Shown: positions 54,593 through 62,887 of the stretch, one piece after another
Layout: the number at the start of each line of letters is the position of its first letter
Numbering within the stretch: the first letter of the stretch is position 1
DNA from: a virus
Strand: one strand, 5' to 3'
Length of the DNA stretch: 64,000 nucleotides
IMG/VR virus record: IMGVR_UViG_3300031841_003422
Coordinates: 1-64,000 of that record
The notes under the pieces: model-generated
Told to the model about the DNA's origin: nothing
Database searches by the model: none
What the model saw: only the letters and a program-made list of their open reading frames with translations
Position numbers and translations under genes: made by a program

Positions 54593-56232
54593 TTTCTTAG
54601 TCCTTCGTGTGCTTGTTTAATAAATCCATGCTGTAGTTCTAGAGGTGTATTAGAACATCTTAATTGATCCAAAGCAAATCTTTTTTCAGAGATATTTCTA
54701 CATTCTTTAAAAACCGTTTCTTGAGTACAGGGCGATAGGTTTCCACCATCTATTACTGCCCCAAAGTTTAAGTTTCTTAAATTACTTAACATTTTATGAT
54801 TGAACATATTATATCCATCTTGAATCATAGCGGAATAAACCCATTCACAAAATTGAATATTTGAAAGATTTTTAATTGGTTCTTTAGGAATAGGTTTTAT
54901 CATAGGTGGTATATTCCAATCAAGATTCTTACTCAAATCCACTTGGTCAAAATAATCTTGCCAAGCATTAGCGGAAATATCCCAAGTGTATCTTTCAATA
55001 CAGTTTTTCCTAGTTTGAATTCTTTGTTGTTTTTTCTGCTCTTTAGTTTGTTTTGCAAAAGCTTGCATTGCTTCAACAAGTGCTTTGTTGTTTGAGTTGC
55101 TTCTATCCGCATTAGTTTCCATTTCTCTTTGAAGCATCGGCTCGATGGGATACCCTTTAGTGTAGGAAACTATATCTTCCATAGCACTATAATTAATAGA
55201 AGCTATAGGTGTTCCGCACGCTGCTGCTTCAACTTGAGGCATACCAAAACCTTCGCAAATTGCATACTGAACATACAAATCCATAGCATTATATATTTTA
55301 TGTAGTTCTGAGTGTTCTATTCCGTTTTGAACACTAGGTAAAGATGCTGCAAAACTTCCGCATTTATTACATGTAGTTAATGCGTCTCTATAATGACAGG
55401 AGAAAAATTGATTACAAGACCTACAAACATATGTACATAATAACTTAGAACCAATCCCGTATTCATGAGCAAGGGAAGTAATATTCCATCCCATTTTTTC
55501 AGGATAGCTTGTATGAATATATAAGAAAGACTTTTTTCTTGTCTCTTCGTCTGTAGTATCTAAAAAGGTTTTAAAGGCTTTCATTAATTCTGGAAACATT
55601 TTTCTCTTTTGATTACGCATAACAGTGCCAAATATGATACTGTCTGTAGGCAGACCTAAAGAAGCTTTATGGTTATCTTTATTAGGAATAATATTGAAGA
55701 TTACGGGGTCAATAGCAGGAGAAGCACATCCATGTACTTTAACCCTTCCTTTTGTTTGTTTTTCTATGGTTCTTATTCCGTACTCAGAATAAGCCATTAG
55801 CCCATCACACTTATTAAACCAATAAAGCCATTCATTTTTTTGTGGTTCGCTATCAATTGTTGGCATCCATACCCAATGAAAAAATGGTAGATATGGGCTG
55901 TCAACTATATAAGAATCCATCCAAGGATCACGATATGTAACAACAATGTCTGGTTTAAAATCCAATACTGCTAATTCAAATTTGTGAACCCCCCATTGTA
56001 CTACTGGGTTTTTATGTTGCTCTGCATAGTCTTTTTCTCCACGCATAGGAGCATTGCCATATATTAACCAGTCACTATCTTTTACTGTGTCCGGTGATCT
56101 ATAGCAAGAAAATTCAGCTATCTCATATTTTCCAGAACTATGTATCCTTTGCAATATTTCTTTAGCATATGTACCAAAACCAGAAGCTAGTTCTGTTGAC
56201 TCTGTTACGAATAATACTCTTTTCTTATTCAT
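54589..56232 (-). CDS. GT4-family glycosyltransferase with inserted zinc ribbon
   Basis: A 547-residue protein. The start RVLFVTESTELASGFGTYAK is a GT4-type glycine loop. R206-NQKRK near residue 207 and EGFGMPQVEAAACGTP (327-342) are the donor phosphate and E-x7-E type motifs of this family. Between them lies a zinc ribbon, C270-x2-C273 and C288-x2-C291 (CRSCNQFFSCHYRDALTTC), which ordinary GT4 enzymes do not have. The C-terminal 120 residues are an extra helical domain. It is the largest enzyme of the locus and lies just after the sigma gene with an 8-base overlap. Donor and acceptor are unknown. Confidence 0.78.
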   Translation of the reverse strand: MNKKRVLFVTESTELASGFGTYAKEILQRIHSSGKYEIAEFSCYRSPDTVKDSDWLIYGNAPMRGEKDYAEQHKNPVVQWGVHKFELAVLDFKPDIVVTYRDPWMDSYIVDSPYLPFFHWVWMPTIDSEPQKNEWLYWFNKCDGLMAYSEYGIRTIEKQTKGRVKVHGCASPAIDPVIFNIIPNKDNHKASLGLPTDSIIFGTVMRNQKRKMFPELMKAFKTFLDTTDEETRKKSFLYIHTSYPEKMGWNITSLAHEYGIGSKLLCTYVCRSCNQFFSCHYRDALTTCNKCGSFAASLPSVQNGIEHSELHKIYNAMDLYVQYAICEGFGMPQVEAAACGTPIASINYSAMEDIVSYTKGYPIEPMLQREMETNADRSNSNNKALVEAMQAFAKQTKEQKKQQRIQTRKNCIERYTWDISANAWQDYFDQVDLSKNLDWNIPPMIKPIPKEPIKNLSNIQFCEWVYSAMIQDGYNMFNHKMLSNLRNLNFGAVIDGGNLSPCTQETVFKECRNISEKRFALDQLRCSNTPLELQHGFIKQAHEGLRK

Positions 56233-56680
56233 CTTTATTTGCTTCTCTCAATCTGATTAATAGGTTGTAGAATTTATTTTTAACCGAAGATGGCGACTGA
56301 TCTAAAATCTTACATATTTCTCTAAACTTGTATCCAGCCTGTCTTAATTTAATAATACTTTTTTCTTCTTCGGTCATATCTGCTGTAAATAACTCCCAAA
56401 GTCTTTCCTTATTTTGAGCATCAAAACAAGTATTTTCGATTAAAGATAAAGTCTTATGGTTGTTTTGATTTTTTATTTCTCTAATTATCGACCATCTAAT
56501 AGGTCGCCAAGCATATGTAGAGAGAGCATTACCGGATTTAAGGTCATATTTTTGTAAAGCTTTCCATAAACCAATTCTTCCCGCATCCATCAAGTCTTGA
56601 TGCTCAGTGTGATTTTTGGGTTTGAATTTTTTTACAATATCTGCAACCAAACCCATATTTTCTTCTATTAAATCATCCAT
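56225..56680 (-). CDS. Small sigma-70-family factor, probable late gene regulator
   Basis: A 151-residue protein with sigma regions 2 and 4 only. Residues 1-72 are region 2: NMGLVADIVKKFKPK, DLMDAGRIGLWKALQKYD and the -10 recognition helix GNALSTYAWRPIRWSIIREI. Residues 102-145 are region 4: TEEEKSIIKLRQAGYKFREI then SSVKNKFYNLLIRLRE. It would bind host core polymerase and direct it to phage promoters, most simply the morphogenesis genes. A TATAAATA box at 23982 is a candidate target. The region 2 match is strong; the late role is inferred from T4 gp55 and similar small phage sigmas. Confidence 0.82.
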   Translation of the reverse strand: MDDLIEENMGLVADIVKKFKPKNHTEHQDLMDAGRIGLWKALQKYDLKSGNALSTYAWRPIRWSIIREIKNQNNHKTLSLIENTCFDAQNKERLWELFTADMTEEEKSIIKLRQAGYKFREICKILDQSPSSVKNKFYNLLIRLREANKDE

Positions 56681-56692
56681 ATGTTATCCTTA

Positions 56693-58318
56693 TTATATAC
56701 ATTGTTTCAGCTTTTGTACCTTCTTAATAATAAAACTTCCGAATTTTTCATCTTTAGTTCCTCTAAACAACAATACCTTTCCAATAGATACGGTTTCTTT
56801 CATTCTTTTCCAATCATCAGAAAATATTGTCGTGCTGTCTAAAGTACAAGTGCCGTCACTCAATCTTAAAAATGCCATGACTGAACCCTTGTGTTTTCCA
56901 TTCTTGGTTTTCCATTCTCTTATATCTTCTACCTGTGCGGCGATAGCTATTGAATTTGAATCAAAACCCTTTAGATATTCTCTACAAGTACAGTTTGCGT
57001 CCATAGTATCATATTCATCTACTTCTGAACATGTAAGTTCTATACCCATAAGGTCTCTTTCTTTTTTTGCCCTCCAAGAAGGTCTATCGACCAACTCATA
57101 AGGTGGTTCTTTTAAAGAAATTATACAACTTCTTAAAAACTCAATATTTTTATCCGTCCAAGCATTTCTTCTTCTATTCTTTACAATATCATCTATACAT
57201 TTTTCAATGCCTCTGATAAAAGTTTTAGAATTATCATTAGAAAGGAATGTTTTATCCCTATCCTTTATTTCTTTGTAAACATTAAATTGGTAAATCATTT
57301 TTGATCTTTGCATCTTATAACAATCAAACGCTCCCGCTTCAATCATTGATTCAAAAGAATTACTTTTTATAAATCTTCCTAGACGCATCAAAAACTCTTC
57401 CCAACTCATGCCGTAAATATCAATATTATTATTTTTGATATAACTTTCTAGCTGGTCAAAAACGCTTTCCCCTACATTTTTAATATTTGTAATTCCAAAT
57501 GTCGGAACATTATCAACCAAGCAAAACTCTTTTTTCATTTGCATGATATTAGGAGGCATAACATCAATATCCATAGCTCTAGCATTACTAACTAAGTCGT
57601 TTACCTCTAGCAGAGGCTTGGGTTTACCCTTTGCATGTCTTAGATATGAAGTAAAGAAGGCTCTAGGAAAGTGTGCTTTGCAATAAGCTGTTTGATAACC
57701 ATTGATAGCATAGCTTACACTATGGCTTTTATTGAAAGAATATTTTTGAGATTTCTCGATCCAACTAAAGATTTCTTCTGCTTCTTCTTTGTTTATCATC
57801 TTTAATTCTTGAGAACCTTTGATGAACTCCTGCTTAACTTTAGCCATAAGTTCAACATTCTTTTTACCAATAGCCTTACGAAGATTATCGGCTTGCTCTA
57901 GGGAAAAGCCAGCGACCAACTGTGCAATCTGCATGGCTTGCTCTTGATATACTAGAATACCATAGGTACTTTTTAGAATAGGTTCAAGAACCTCAAATTC
58001 ATAAGCTACAGCATCTTTTCCTGATTTTCTATCAATATAGTGATTTGTCAAAGACTTACCTTTAACCATAGCGTCACCACAACCCGGCCTAATGATGGCA
58101 TTTAGGTCTGAAAGTTCTTCTATATTTCTAGGCTTGACTTCTCTAGCTTTACTTTGTCCTAGTTGAGATTCCAGTTGAAAAACACCTTTGGTATTTCCTT
58201 CGCAAATCATATCCCAAGTTTTTTGACAATTCAATGGCAATGAATCAATATTAGGATTAAATATAGGCAAACCGTTTTCGTTTTGTTCAAATTCACAACC
58301 ACATGAAAACTTAATCAT
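56693..58318 (-). CDS. dnaE: DNA polymerase III alpha (DnaE), C-terminal half
   Basis: A 541-residue protein matching DnaE from the fingers onward. It has NTKGVFQLESQ, AIIRPGCGDAM, YGILVYQEQAMQIAQLVAGF, NLRKAIGKKN and SQKYSFNKSHSVSYAINGYQ, then an HhH region (PTFGITNIKNVGES) and an OB fold (SIAIAAQVEDIREWKT). The catalytic Asp residues and the PHP domain are not here; they are in the ORF at 59904-61790. The first 32 residues (CGCEFEQNENG and on) have no counterpart in E. coli DnaE. No intein is seen; at the usual cyanobacterial DnaE intein site the text KYSFNKSHS is uninterrupted. The two halves must work as separate chains or be joined in some unseen way. Confidence 0.85.
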   Translation of the reverse strand: MIKFSCGCEFEQNENGLPIFNPNIDSLPLNCQKTWDMICEGNTKGVFQLESQLGQSKAREVKPRNIEELSDLNAIIRPGCGDAMVKGKSLTNHYIDRKSGKDAVAYEFEVLEPILKSTYGILVYQEQAMQIAQLVAGFSLEQADNLRKAIGKKNVELMAKVKQEFIKGSQELKMINKEEAEEIFSWIEKSQKYSFNKSHSVSYAINGYQTAYCKAHFPRAFFTSYLRHAKGKPKPLLEVNDLVSNARAMDIDVMPPNIMQMKKEFCLVDNVPTFGITNIKNVGESVFDQLESYIKNNNIDIYGMSWEEFLMRLGRFIKSNSFESMIEAGAFDCYKMQRSKMIYQFNVYKEIKDRDKTFLSNDNSKTFIRGIEKCIDDIVKNRRRNAWTDKNIEFLRSCIISLKEPPYELVDRPSWRAKKERDLMGIELTCSEVDEYDTMDANCTCREYLKGFDSNSIAIAAQVEDIREWKTKNGKHKGSVMAFLRLSDGTCTLDSTTIFSDDWKRMKETVSIGKVLLFRGTKDEKFGSFIIKKVQKLKQCI

Positions 58319-58337
58319 ATTAAAAATATCCTATCTA

Positions 58338-58667
58338 TTAACGTTTATAAGGCCAAATCTTTGCTAGTTCATCTGTCACGCCGTCGATCTCCACTAACCA
58401 GCGACCATATTTTCCTGTTTTTTCTGTTCTTATTTTTACCCACCATTCTTCATCTGGTAAATCCTCAAAGTTTATTTCTGCGACAGACTTTAATAATCCC
58501 GCACAGGCAGCGGTAGCCTTTGACCAATCTTCATGTCCTCGCTCTGGAGTGTCTACCCCGATGAGTCTCGTTCGTATAGTCGTGTGAATGTTAAAGCCGA
58601 GATCAACAACAAAATCGACAGTATCTCCATCCACCACTCGCTTAACTCTTGCATTATATTCATACAT
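58338..58667 (-). CDS. Staphylococcal-nuclease homologue
   Basis: A 109-residue minimal SNase domain without a signal peptide. It keeps all catalytic positions: VDGDTV (D13, D15), RTRLIGVDTPE (R34, D39, E42) and KTGKYGRWL (R89), in the order found in the micrococcal nuclease. It would be a calcium-dependent phosphodiesterase cutting DNA or RNA. It lies inside the polymerase group, between the DnaE C-half and a membrane protein that ends with a shared base. The setting suggests host DNA breakdown or DNA processing during replication. The fold call is firm; the target is unknown. Confidence 0.82.
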   Translation of the reverse strand: MYEYNARVKRVVDGDTVDFVVDLGFNIHTTIRTRLIGVDTPERGHEDWSKATAACAGLLKSVAEINFEDLPDEEWWVKIRTEKTGKYGRWLVEIDGVTDELAKIWPYKR

Positions 58668-58972
58668 TAATCTATATTCCTTATAATATTATTATCGAGT
58701 TCAGGCATGATTCTGGCACTAGGTGTAGCCATAAATGAATAAAATGAATACACCAGCATAGAAAATGCTATCGTAGCCAGAAGTGACGCACCAATCATTT
58801 TCATACTTTCAATATCTAAACTAAGTTTTAGTTTTACTTTCTTCGCTGTTCTTTTATATTTAAATTTTGCTGGCAGCTTTTTAGGTGGAGGCTTGTCTCG
58901 TCGAAACATATCCTGCAAACCCTTTTCTGCTGCCCTTTGAGTTTTAGATTTAACCCTTGGGTCAGTTTTCAT
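58667..58972 (-). CDS. Small single-pass membrane protein
   Basis: A 101-residue protein. Residues 1-50 are very basic (Lys/Arg-rich, PPPKKLPAKFKYKRTAKKVK); residues 58-84 are one hydrophobic helix (MIGASLLATIAFSMLVYSFY); the last 17 residues are polar. By the positive-inside rule the basic part would be in the cytoplasm, where it could bind DNA or anchor the replication proteins to the membrane. It shares a base with the genes on both sides. A holin is less likely because of the basic half and the place within replication genes. Confidence 0.65.
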   Translation of the reverse strand: MKTDPRVKSKTQRAAEKGLQDMFRRDKPPPKKLPAKFKYKRTAKKVKLKLSLDIESMKMIGASLLATIAFSMLVYSFYSFMATPSARIMPELDNNIIRNID

Positions 58973-59664
58973 TATATTTCTACGCCTGAAAAACTACCTT
59001 TAAATTTAGAAACAGATGCTTGCTTCCTGTGAAACTTTAGAAATCTTGTTACAATGGCTGATTCTTCAAAAACATCTGTTAATGCGTCATGAGCTACACC
59101 ACCCTTCATTTTAATATCAAAAAACTTACGCCATGTGTCCATCTTAAAATCGAATGGTTCTTCAAGATTTTCAAACCACCAAAAAAGATTATCCATAGCA
59201 TCTAGCTTTGTAACACCAGAAAAAGGATTTTTAACTTTATATTTAGCACAAAGTCTTTGAGCAATAGGAAGGTCAAACCCTGTAATATTATACCCTGCTG
59301 GAATCGGTTGAGGAAACCATTGCCCAGGTTTCTTGTCAACATTGTATTTAGAGCACCAATTACAAAAGTTTTTCCAAGCAACCTTTTCTGAAAGACCGCA
59401 CTTCCATTTCTCAATTATTTCTGCACTAGAAACACCGTAGTTTTCAGCGTGCCAACTGATAGTTCCTTCTCGCTTAGGTACTTCAAAATACTCTGGTTTA
59501 TCAATACCTTCTGGCTTAATCATAACATTAAAAGCTTGATCTTTTTTTATTTCAAGGGTTTCTGGATGGATTGGAACAGCGGCTAATTGCACAATATTAC
59601 ATTTTTCTGCATCTGGCAAATCTGTTTCAAAATCAAAACATATAATCCATCTACTATTTTTCAT
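58972..59664 (-). CDS. DnaQ-like DEDDh 3'-5' exonuclease
   Basis: A 230-residue protein with the DEDDh residues in order: IICFDFETD (D11, E13), AGYNITGFDLPI (D131) and GGVAHDALTDVFEES (H192, D197). It has the core size of epsilon-type exonucleases, with an insert that carries Trp-rich text (GQWFPQP). It is the probable proofreading subunit for the split DnaE polymerase, encoded beside it. The PHP domain of the N-terminal DnaE half also looks able to bind metal, so the phage may have two exonuclease sites. Overlaps its neighbour by 4 bases. Confidence 0.82.
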   Translation of the reverse strand: MKNSRWIICFDFETDLPDAEKCNIVQLAAVPIHPETLEIKKDQAFNVMIKPEGIDKPEYFEVPKREGTISWHAENYGVSSAEIIEKWKCGLSEKVAWKNFCNWCSKYNVDKKPGQWFPQPIPAGYNITGFDLPIAQRLCAKYKVKNPFSGVTKLDAMDNLFWWFENLEEPFDFKMDTWRKFFDIKMKGGVAHDALTDVFEESAIVTRFLKFHRKQASVSKFKGSFSGVEI

Positions 59665-59903
59665 TTTAATTCCTCCGAAGGCACAATGTATATATTTTCA
59701 AACTTCACACAACCCGTTTCTGGATTTTGCTCAATATGTTTTTGTACGGCCCCATGTTCTTGCTGTGTAATATCATCCAAATGATTACAAGTTAGCTCAT
59801 AAGCACCTTTCGATACAACAACCTTTTGTATAAAGGGGTATTCAAGAGATAGTTTCATCATATCTTGCATGAATTTTGCGTACATTTTATTTTTAGTATC
59901 CAT
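59661..59903 (-). CDS. Small protein of unknown function
   Basis: An 80-residue protein between the DnaE N-half (starting right after its stop, at 59903) and the exonuclease gene (4-base overlap). It begins with a Met/Lys-rich helix (NKMYAKFMQDMMKLSLEYP) and has strands FIQKVVVSKGAYELTCNHL and a closing ENIYIVPSEEL. No motif is recognised. The tight spacing in the polymerase group suggests a replication-linked role, perhaps bridging the two DnaE halves, but nothing in it shows this. Confidence 0.55.
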   Translation of the reverse strand: MDTKNKMYAKFMQDMMKLSLEYPFIQKVVVSKGAYELTCNHLDDITQQEHGAVQKHIEQNPETGCVKFENIYIVPSEELK

Positions 59904-61790
59904 TTATTCTCCTGCTACAATTTTAACAACGTCCATAACTTTATCTAATCCTCTAATAGCTAGGCAGTCTAGTTTAAGAAGTCCTACATCTTCACAACTC
60001 GGCCCTTCAAATCCTGCTAATTGATTTTTACCTTTATTATCTAGCACCATAGGACATGATTCACTAATCGGTTTTCTCGAAACAATAACGCCTGCGGCAT
60101 GTTTGCCAGAAATAATTTTTGTACCCTCGATCCTAATAGCCTGTTCAAACACCTTAGCCATCCTTCCTTCTAAATTACCTTCTTTGCCAATATAGCACCA
60201 GTTCTTTAGCTTCTGCGGGGTATTTTCCAATGCCCAAAGTATACTAGAAGAATAACCATATTCATCTTCAATATCTTGCAATTCGTCAGAAATTTTATTC
60301 TCGTCTTGTAAACATTTTGTTATAGCTTTCTGTTCATCAAATGAAACGTTACCTCTAGAAGCCATAACTCTAGTAAGTGCTGCCTTACCTTTTAGTTTTT
60401 GAAAAGTAATAATCTGTGCAACATTTTCTTCACCGTACTTGTCTCTAATATACTCAATAGTTTCTTCTCTTGCCTCTTTTGGAATATCAAAGTCAATATC
60501 GGGCCAAGAGATTTTACCGGGTGCGTTACGACCAGCATTATAAAACCTTTCAAAGATTAACTTGTAGGGTATTGGGTCTACTTGTGTGATATTAAGTAGG
60601 TTGGAAACCATACAGCCAGCAGCACTTCCACGACCCGGTCCTGTGATATATCCTTTACTCCTAACAAAATTAAGAATGTCATCAATGATAAGAAAATAGC
60701 TGGATAAACCGATAGATGTGAACACTTCCAATTCATGATTAACCCTGTTTCCATATTTATTAAATAGTTCTGATGTTTTATCAAATCCTTTCATCTTTTT
60801 ATTCCATCCGTCCCTACAAAGCTTTCTGAGGTATTCTTCTGGACTCATACCATCGGGACAACTAAACTCTGGCGGATCGGGCGACTTCATAATATTGTAG
60901 TTTTCACACATATCAAGAATTAGATTAGTATTAGCTAGTTCTTCTTCTGTATGAAATTCAATCATATCTTCATAAGTGGGGATATGATAGTTATTTGAAA
61001 GAAAGTTTGTTTTCAATACATTACTAGCTGTTCCCTGCTTTAGTTCTCTTTGGACTTGAGGGATCGTTTTCTTCAATGCTGTACACAAAAGTATACGCTG
61101 ATCCTCTGCATCCTCCCTTCTGCAATAATGAGCGTCTGGTGTAGCCACACAGGGGATTTTTGTTACTTTCGAGATTTGCCTTAAAGCATTTGCTACAGAA
61201 CCAGCAAATTTATTAATTTTGGAATCAATTAATTGAATCTCAATAAAGAAATTGCCTTTGCCAAAAATAAGCTCTAGGTCTTTAGCTTTGGCAACCCCCT
61301 TTTTCATCCAATCAGGATCAAGCCTTTCACCATCTGTAATAGCATTTGCTAATATTGAACCAAGATGACCGCTAAATGAGACTAGGTTTTTTTGAGAACC
61401 TAGCATGGCTAGAATATCAATGTCGATTCTTGGCTTATGGTAAAAGTGTTCTTTTTTATTGGATATAGAAACCATAGATAAAAGATCAAACCAGCCTTGA
61501 TGATTTTTAGCAATCACCACCTGATGACTTAGCTTTCTATTATCTTTGCTCTTTTCAAGAACAGAGCCTTCGCAAACATAAAGTTCGCAACCAAGCAAAG
61601 GTTGCAAACCAGCAGTCTGCATTTCTTTGCTAAAATCCACCGCACCACTTACAGAACCATGATCTGTAATAGCACAAGCAGAGGAACCAATTTCTTGTAT
61701 TCTTTCTGAAATATCAGAACACTTGCTTAGTCCATCAAGCAAAGAGTACTCGCTATGACAATGTAATGGTGTATAAGTTTTCTTTTTCAT
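59904..61790 (-). CDS. dnaE: DNA polymerase III alpha (DnaE), N-terminal half
   Basis: A 628-residue protein with PHP domain and palm. PHP metal residues look intact: H10 and H12 (LHCHSEYSLLDG), D43-H44 (ITDHGSVSGAV), E184, and D219/H221 (ATPDAHYC). The palm has GPGRGSAAGCMVSNLL, the catalytic WPDIDFDIP (D431, D433) and the third Asp in GLLKLDCLAIRGL (D608). It stops at residue 628, just after that Asp; the fingers and beyond are in the ORF at 56693-58318. In the E. coli protein these parts are one chain. There is no intein-like end. It would be inactive without the C-half. Overlaps the nuclease gene upstream by 4 bases. Confidence 0.88.
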   Translation of the reverse strand: MKKKTYTPLHCHSEYSLLDGLSKCSDISERIQEIGSSACAITDHGSVSGAVDFSKEMQTAGLQPLLGCELYVCEGSVLEKSKDNRKLSHQVVIAKNHQGWFDLLSMVSISNKKEHFYHKPRIDIDILAMLGSQKNLVSFSGHLGSILANAITDGERLDPDWMKKGVAKAKDLELIFGKGNFFIEIQLIDSKINKFAGSVANALRQISKVTKIPCVATPDAHYCRREDAEDQRILLCTALKKTIPQVQRELKQGTASNVLKTNFLSNNYHIPTYEDMIEFHTEEELANTNLILDMCENYNIMKSPDPPEFSCPDGMSPEEYLRKLCRDGWNKKMKGFDKTSELFNKYGNRVNHELEVFTSIGLSSYFLIIDDILNFVRSKGYITGPGRGSAAGCMVSNLLNITQVDPIPYKLIFERFYNAGRNAPGKISWPDIDFDIPKEAREETIEYIRDKYGEENVAQIITFQKLKGKAALTRVMASRGNVSFDEQKAITKCLQDENKISDELQDIEDEYGYSSSILWALENTPQKLKNWCYIGKEGNLEGRMAKVFEQAIRIEGTKIISGKHAAGVIVSRKPISESCPMVLDNKGKNQLAGFEGPSCEDVGLLKLDCLAIRGLDKVMDVVKIVAGE

Positions 61791-62887
61791 TCAGTTGATC
61801 CCGGTGCTTTATAGTGTCCATGAACATGATCTGGGTGAACATAATTTTTAGTAACCCAATCAATACCTTTTTGTTGTATAGCTAGACGTATCTGCTCACA
61901 CTGAGTCATAGTATCGCCATAGCACGTTCTTTGTCCTACTCTCTTTTCCACTATGGGTAAAACATGAGTGTCTTTAAAAGTGGTTTTTCCAGCATCGCAA
62001 AGCGTTTTACACTTCCAAGATTCCTTTCTATTAAATTCTGGTATTACTAATGGTTGTTCTGTATCCCTAATAGTTTCAAACTTCTTTTTGATAATTTCTA
62101 TGGTTTGATCCATATCTGAATCTTGAAAATGAACTGTATAAGGACCGCCTGTATTTATGTAGTAAATTGTAACTAGAAACGTACTTACGTCAGGATAAAG
62201 ATGCTTGCAGGCATAGTGATACATTCTTAACTGTGCATTGTCAAATAAATTCGCCTGAGTATATTCTTTACCTGTAGCCCAATCTTTTCTTTGTCCAGTT
62301 TTCCAATCAACTACTTCATATACCTTTTCTCCATCTTCTTCGCTAACGTCTGTTATAAGGTCGATTGTTCCCTTTAAAGAGAGGTAGCCATCTAAATTAT
62401 GCTCTGGATATTCGTATTTTGCCCAATCTTCTTCAAGAGTAATGTCAAAATGTGGTTCCACATCAACAATTTTTCTTTGCCTTGGGTCAAACCACCCATC
62501 TCTATACTTTAAAGCCTTCCAAGCCCAACTCACACAATCTTCAAAATCTTTTTCACGCCACCTAGTTCTAGGTTTTTCATTATGATGCGTCCATTGAGAA
62601 GTATAAAATTCGTAAACTCTAGCCGCCATAGCATTAAAATACTCTGGAGTATAATCATCTGTAATGACTTCTCCAATATCAGAATCATTGATTACCTTTA
62701 TACCAGACTGTTCTGCCTTTTGACACAAAGCAGCAATCTCTAATATCTTATGAGTAATAGTACCTTTGTCTGCTTTCTTGCCACCCTTTCCTCTGATACC
62801 TAATGTGTATTCAATATAGAATTGCATAGGACACATTCGATGCGTGTTGAAAGAACTGCTCCTAAAGTATACGATTGGGATTCCCAT
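61787..62887 (-). CDS. RecB/Cas4-like nuclease (PD-(D/E)xK, probable Fe-S cluster)
   Basis: A 366-residue nuclease. It starts RSSSFNTHRMCPMQFYIEYT, as in the AddB/Cas4 group, then GTITHKILE (H46), LKGTIDLITD (D176) and YEVVDWKTGQ (D194, K196), the PD-(D/E)xK core. C19 at the start and the C-terminal group WKCKTLC plus RTCYGDTMTQC give the four-Cys arrangement that holds an iron-sulfur cluster in Cas4-like nucleases. It would resect DNA ends in recombination or process replication intermediates. It shares a base with the methyltransferase gene and overlaps the DnaE N-half by 4 bases. Confidence 0.8.
   Translation of the reverse strand: MGIPIVYFRSSSFNTHRMCPMQFYIEYTLGIRGKGGKKADKGTITHKILEIAALCQKAEQSGIKVINDSDIGEVITDDYTPEYFNAMAARVYEFYTSQWTHHNEKPRTRWREKDFEDCVSWAWKALKYRDGWFDPRQRKIVDVEPHFDITLEEDWAKYEYPEHNLDGYLSLKGTIDLITDVSEEDGEKVYEVVDWKTGQRKDWATGKEYTQANLFDNAQLRMYHYACKHLYPDVSTFLVTIYYINTGGPYTVHFQDSDMDQTIEIIKKKFETIRDTEQPLVIPEFNRKESWKCKTLCDAGKTTFKDTHVLPIVEKRVGQRTCYGDTMTQCEQIRLAIQQKGIDWVTKNYVHPDHVHGHYKAPGSTE

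Noticed and set aside
58667-58972. Holin
   Set aside because: It has one membrane helix but a long basic N-terminus and lies among replication genes; no endolysin gene is nearby.
56693-61790. Split intein joining the DnaE halves
   Set aside because: The N-half ends after the third catalytic Asp with no intein-like Cys start, and the C-half shows no intein C-terminal His-Asn. The cyanobacterial split site is intact within the C-half.
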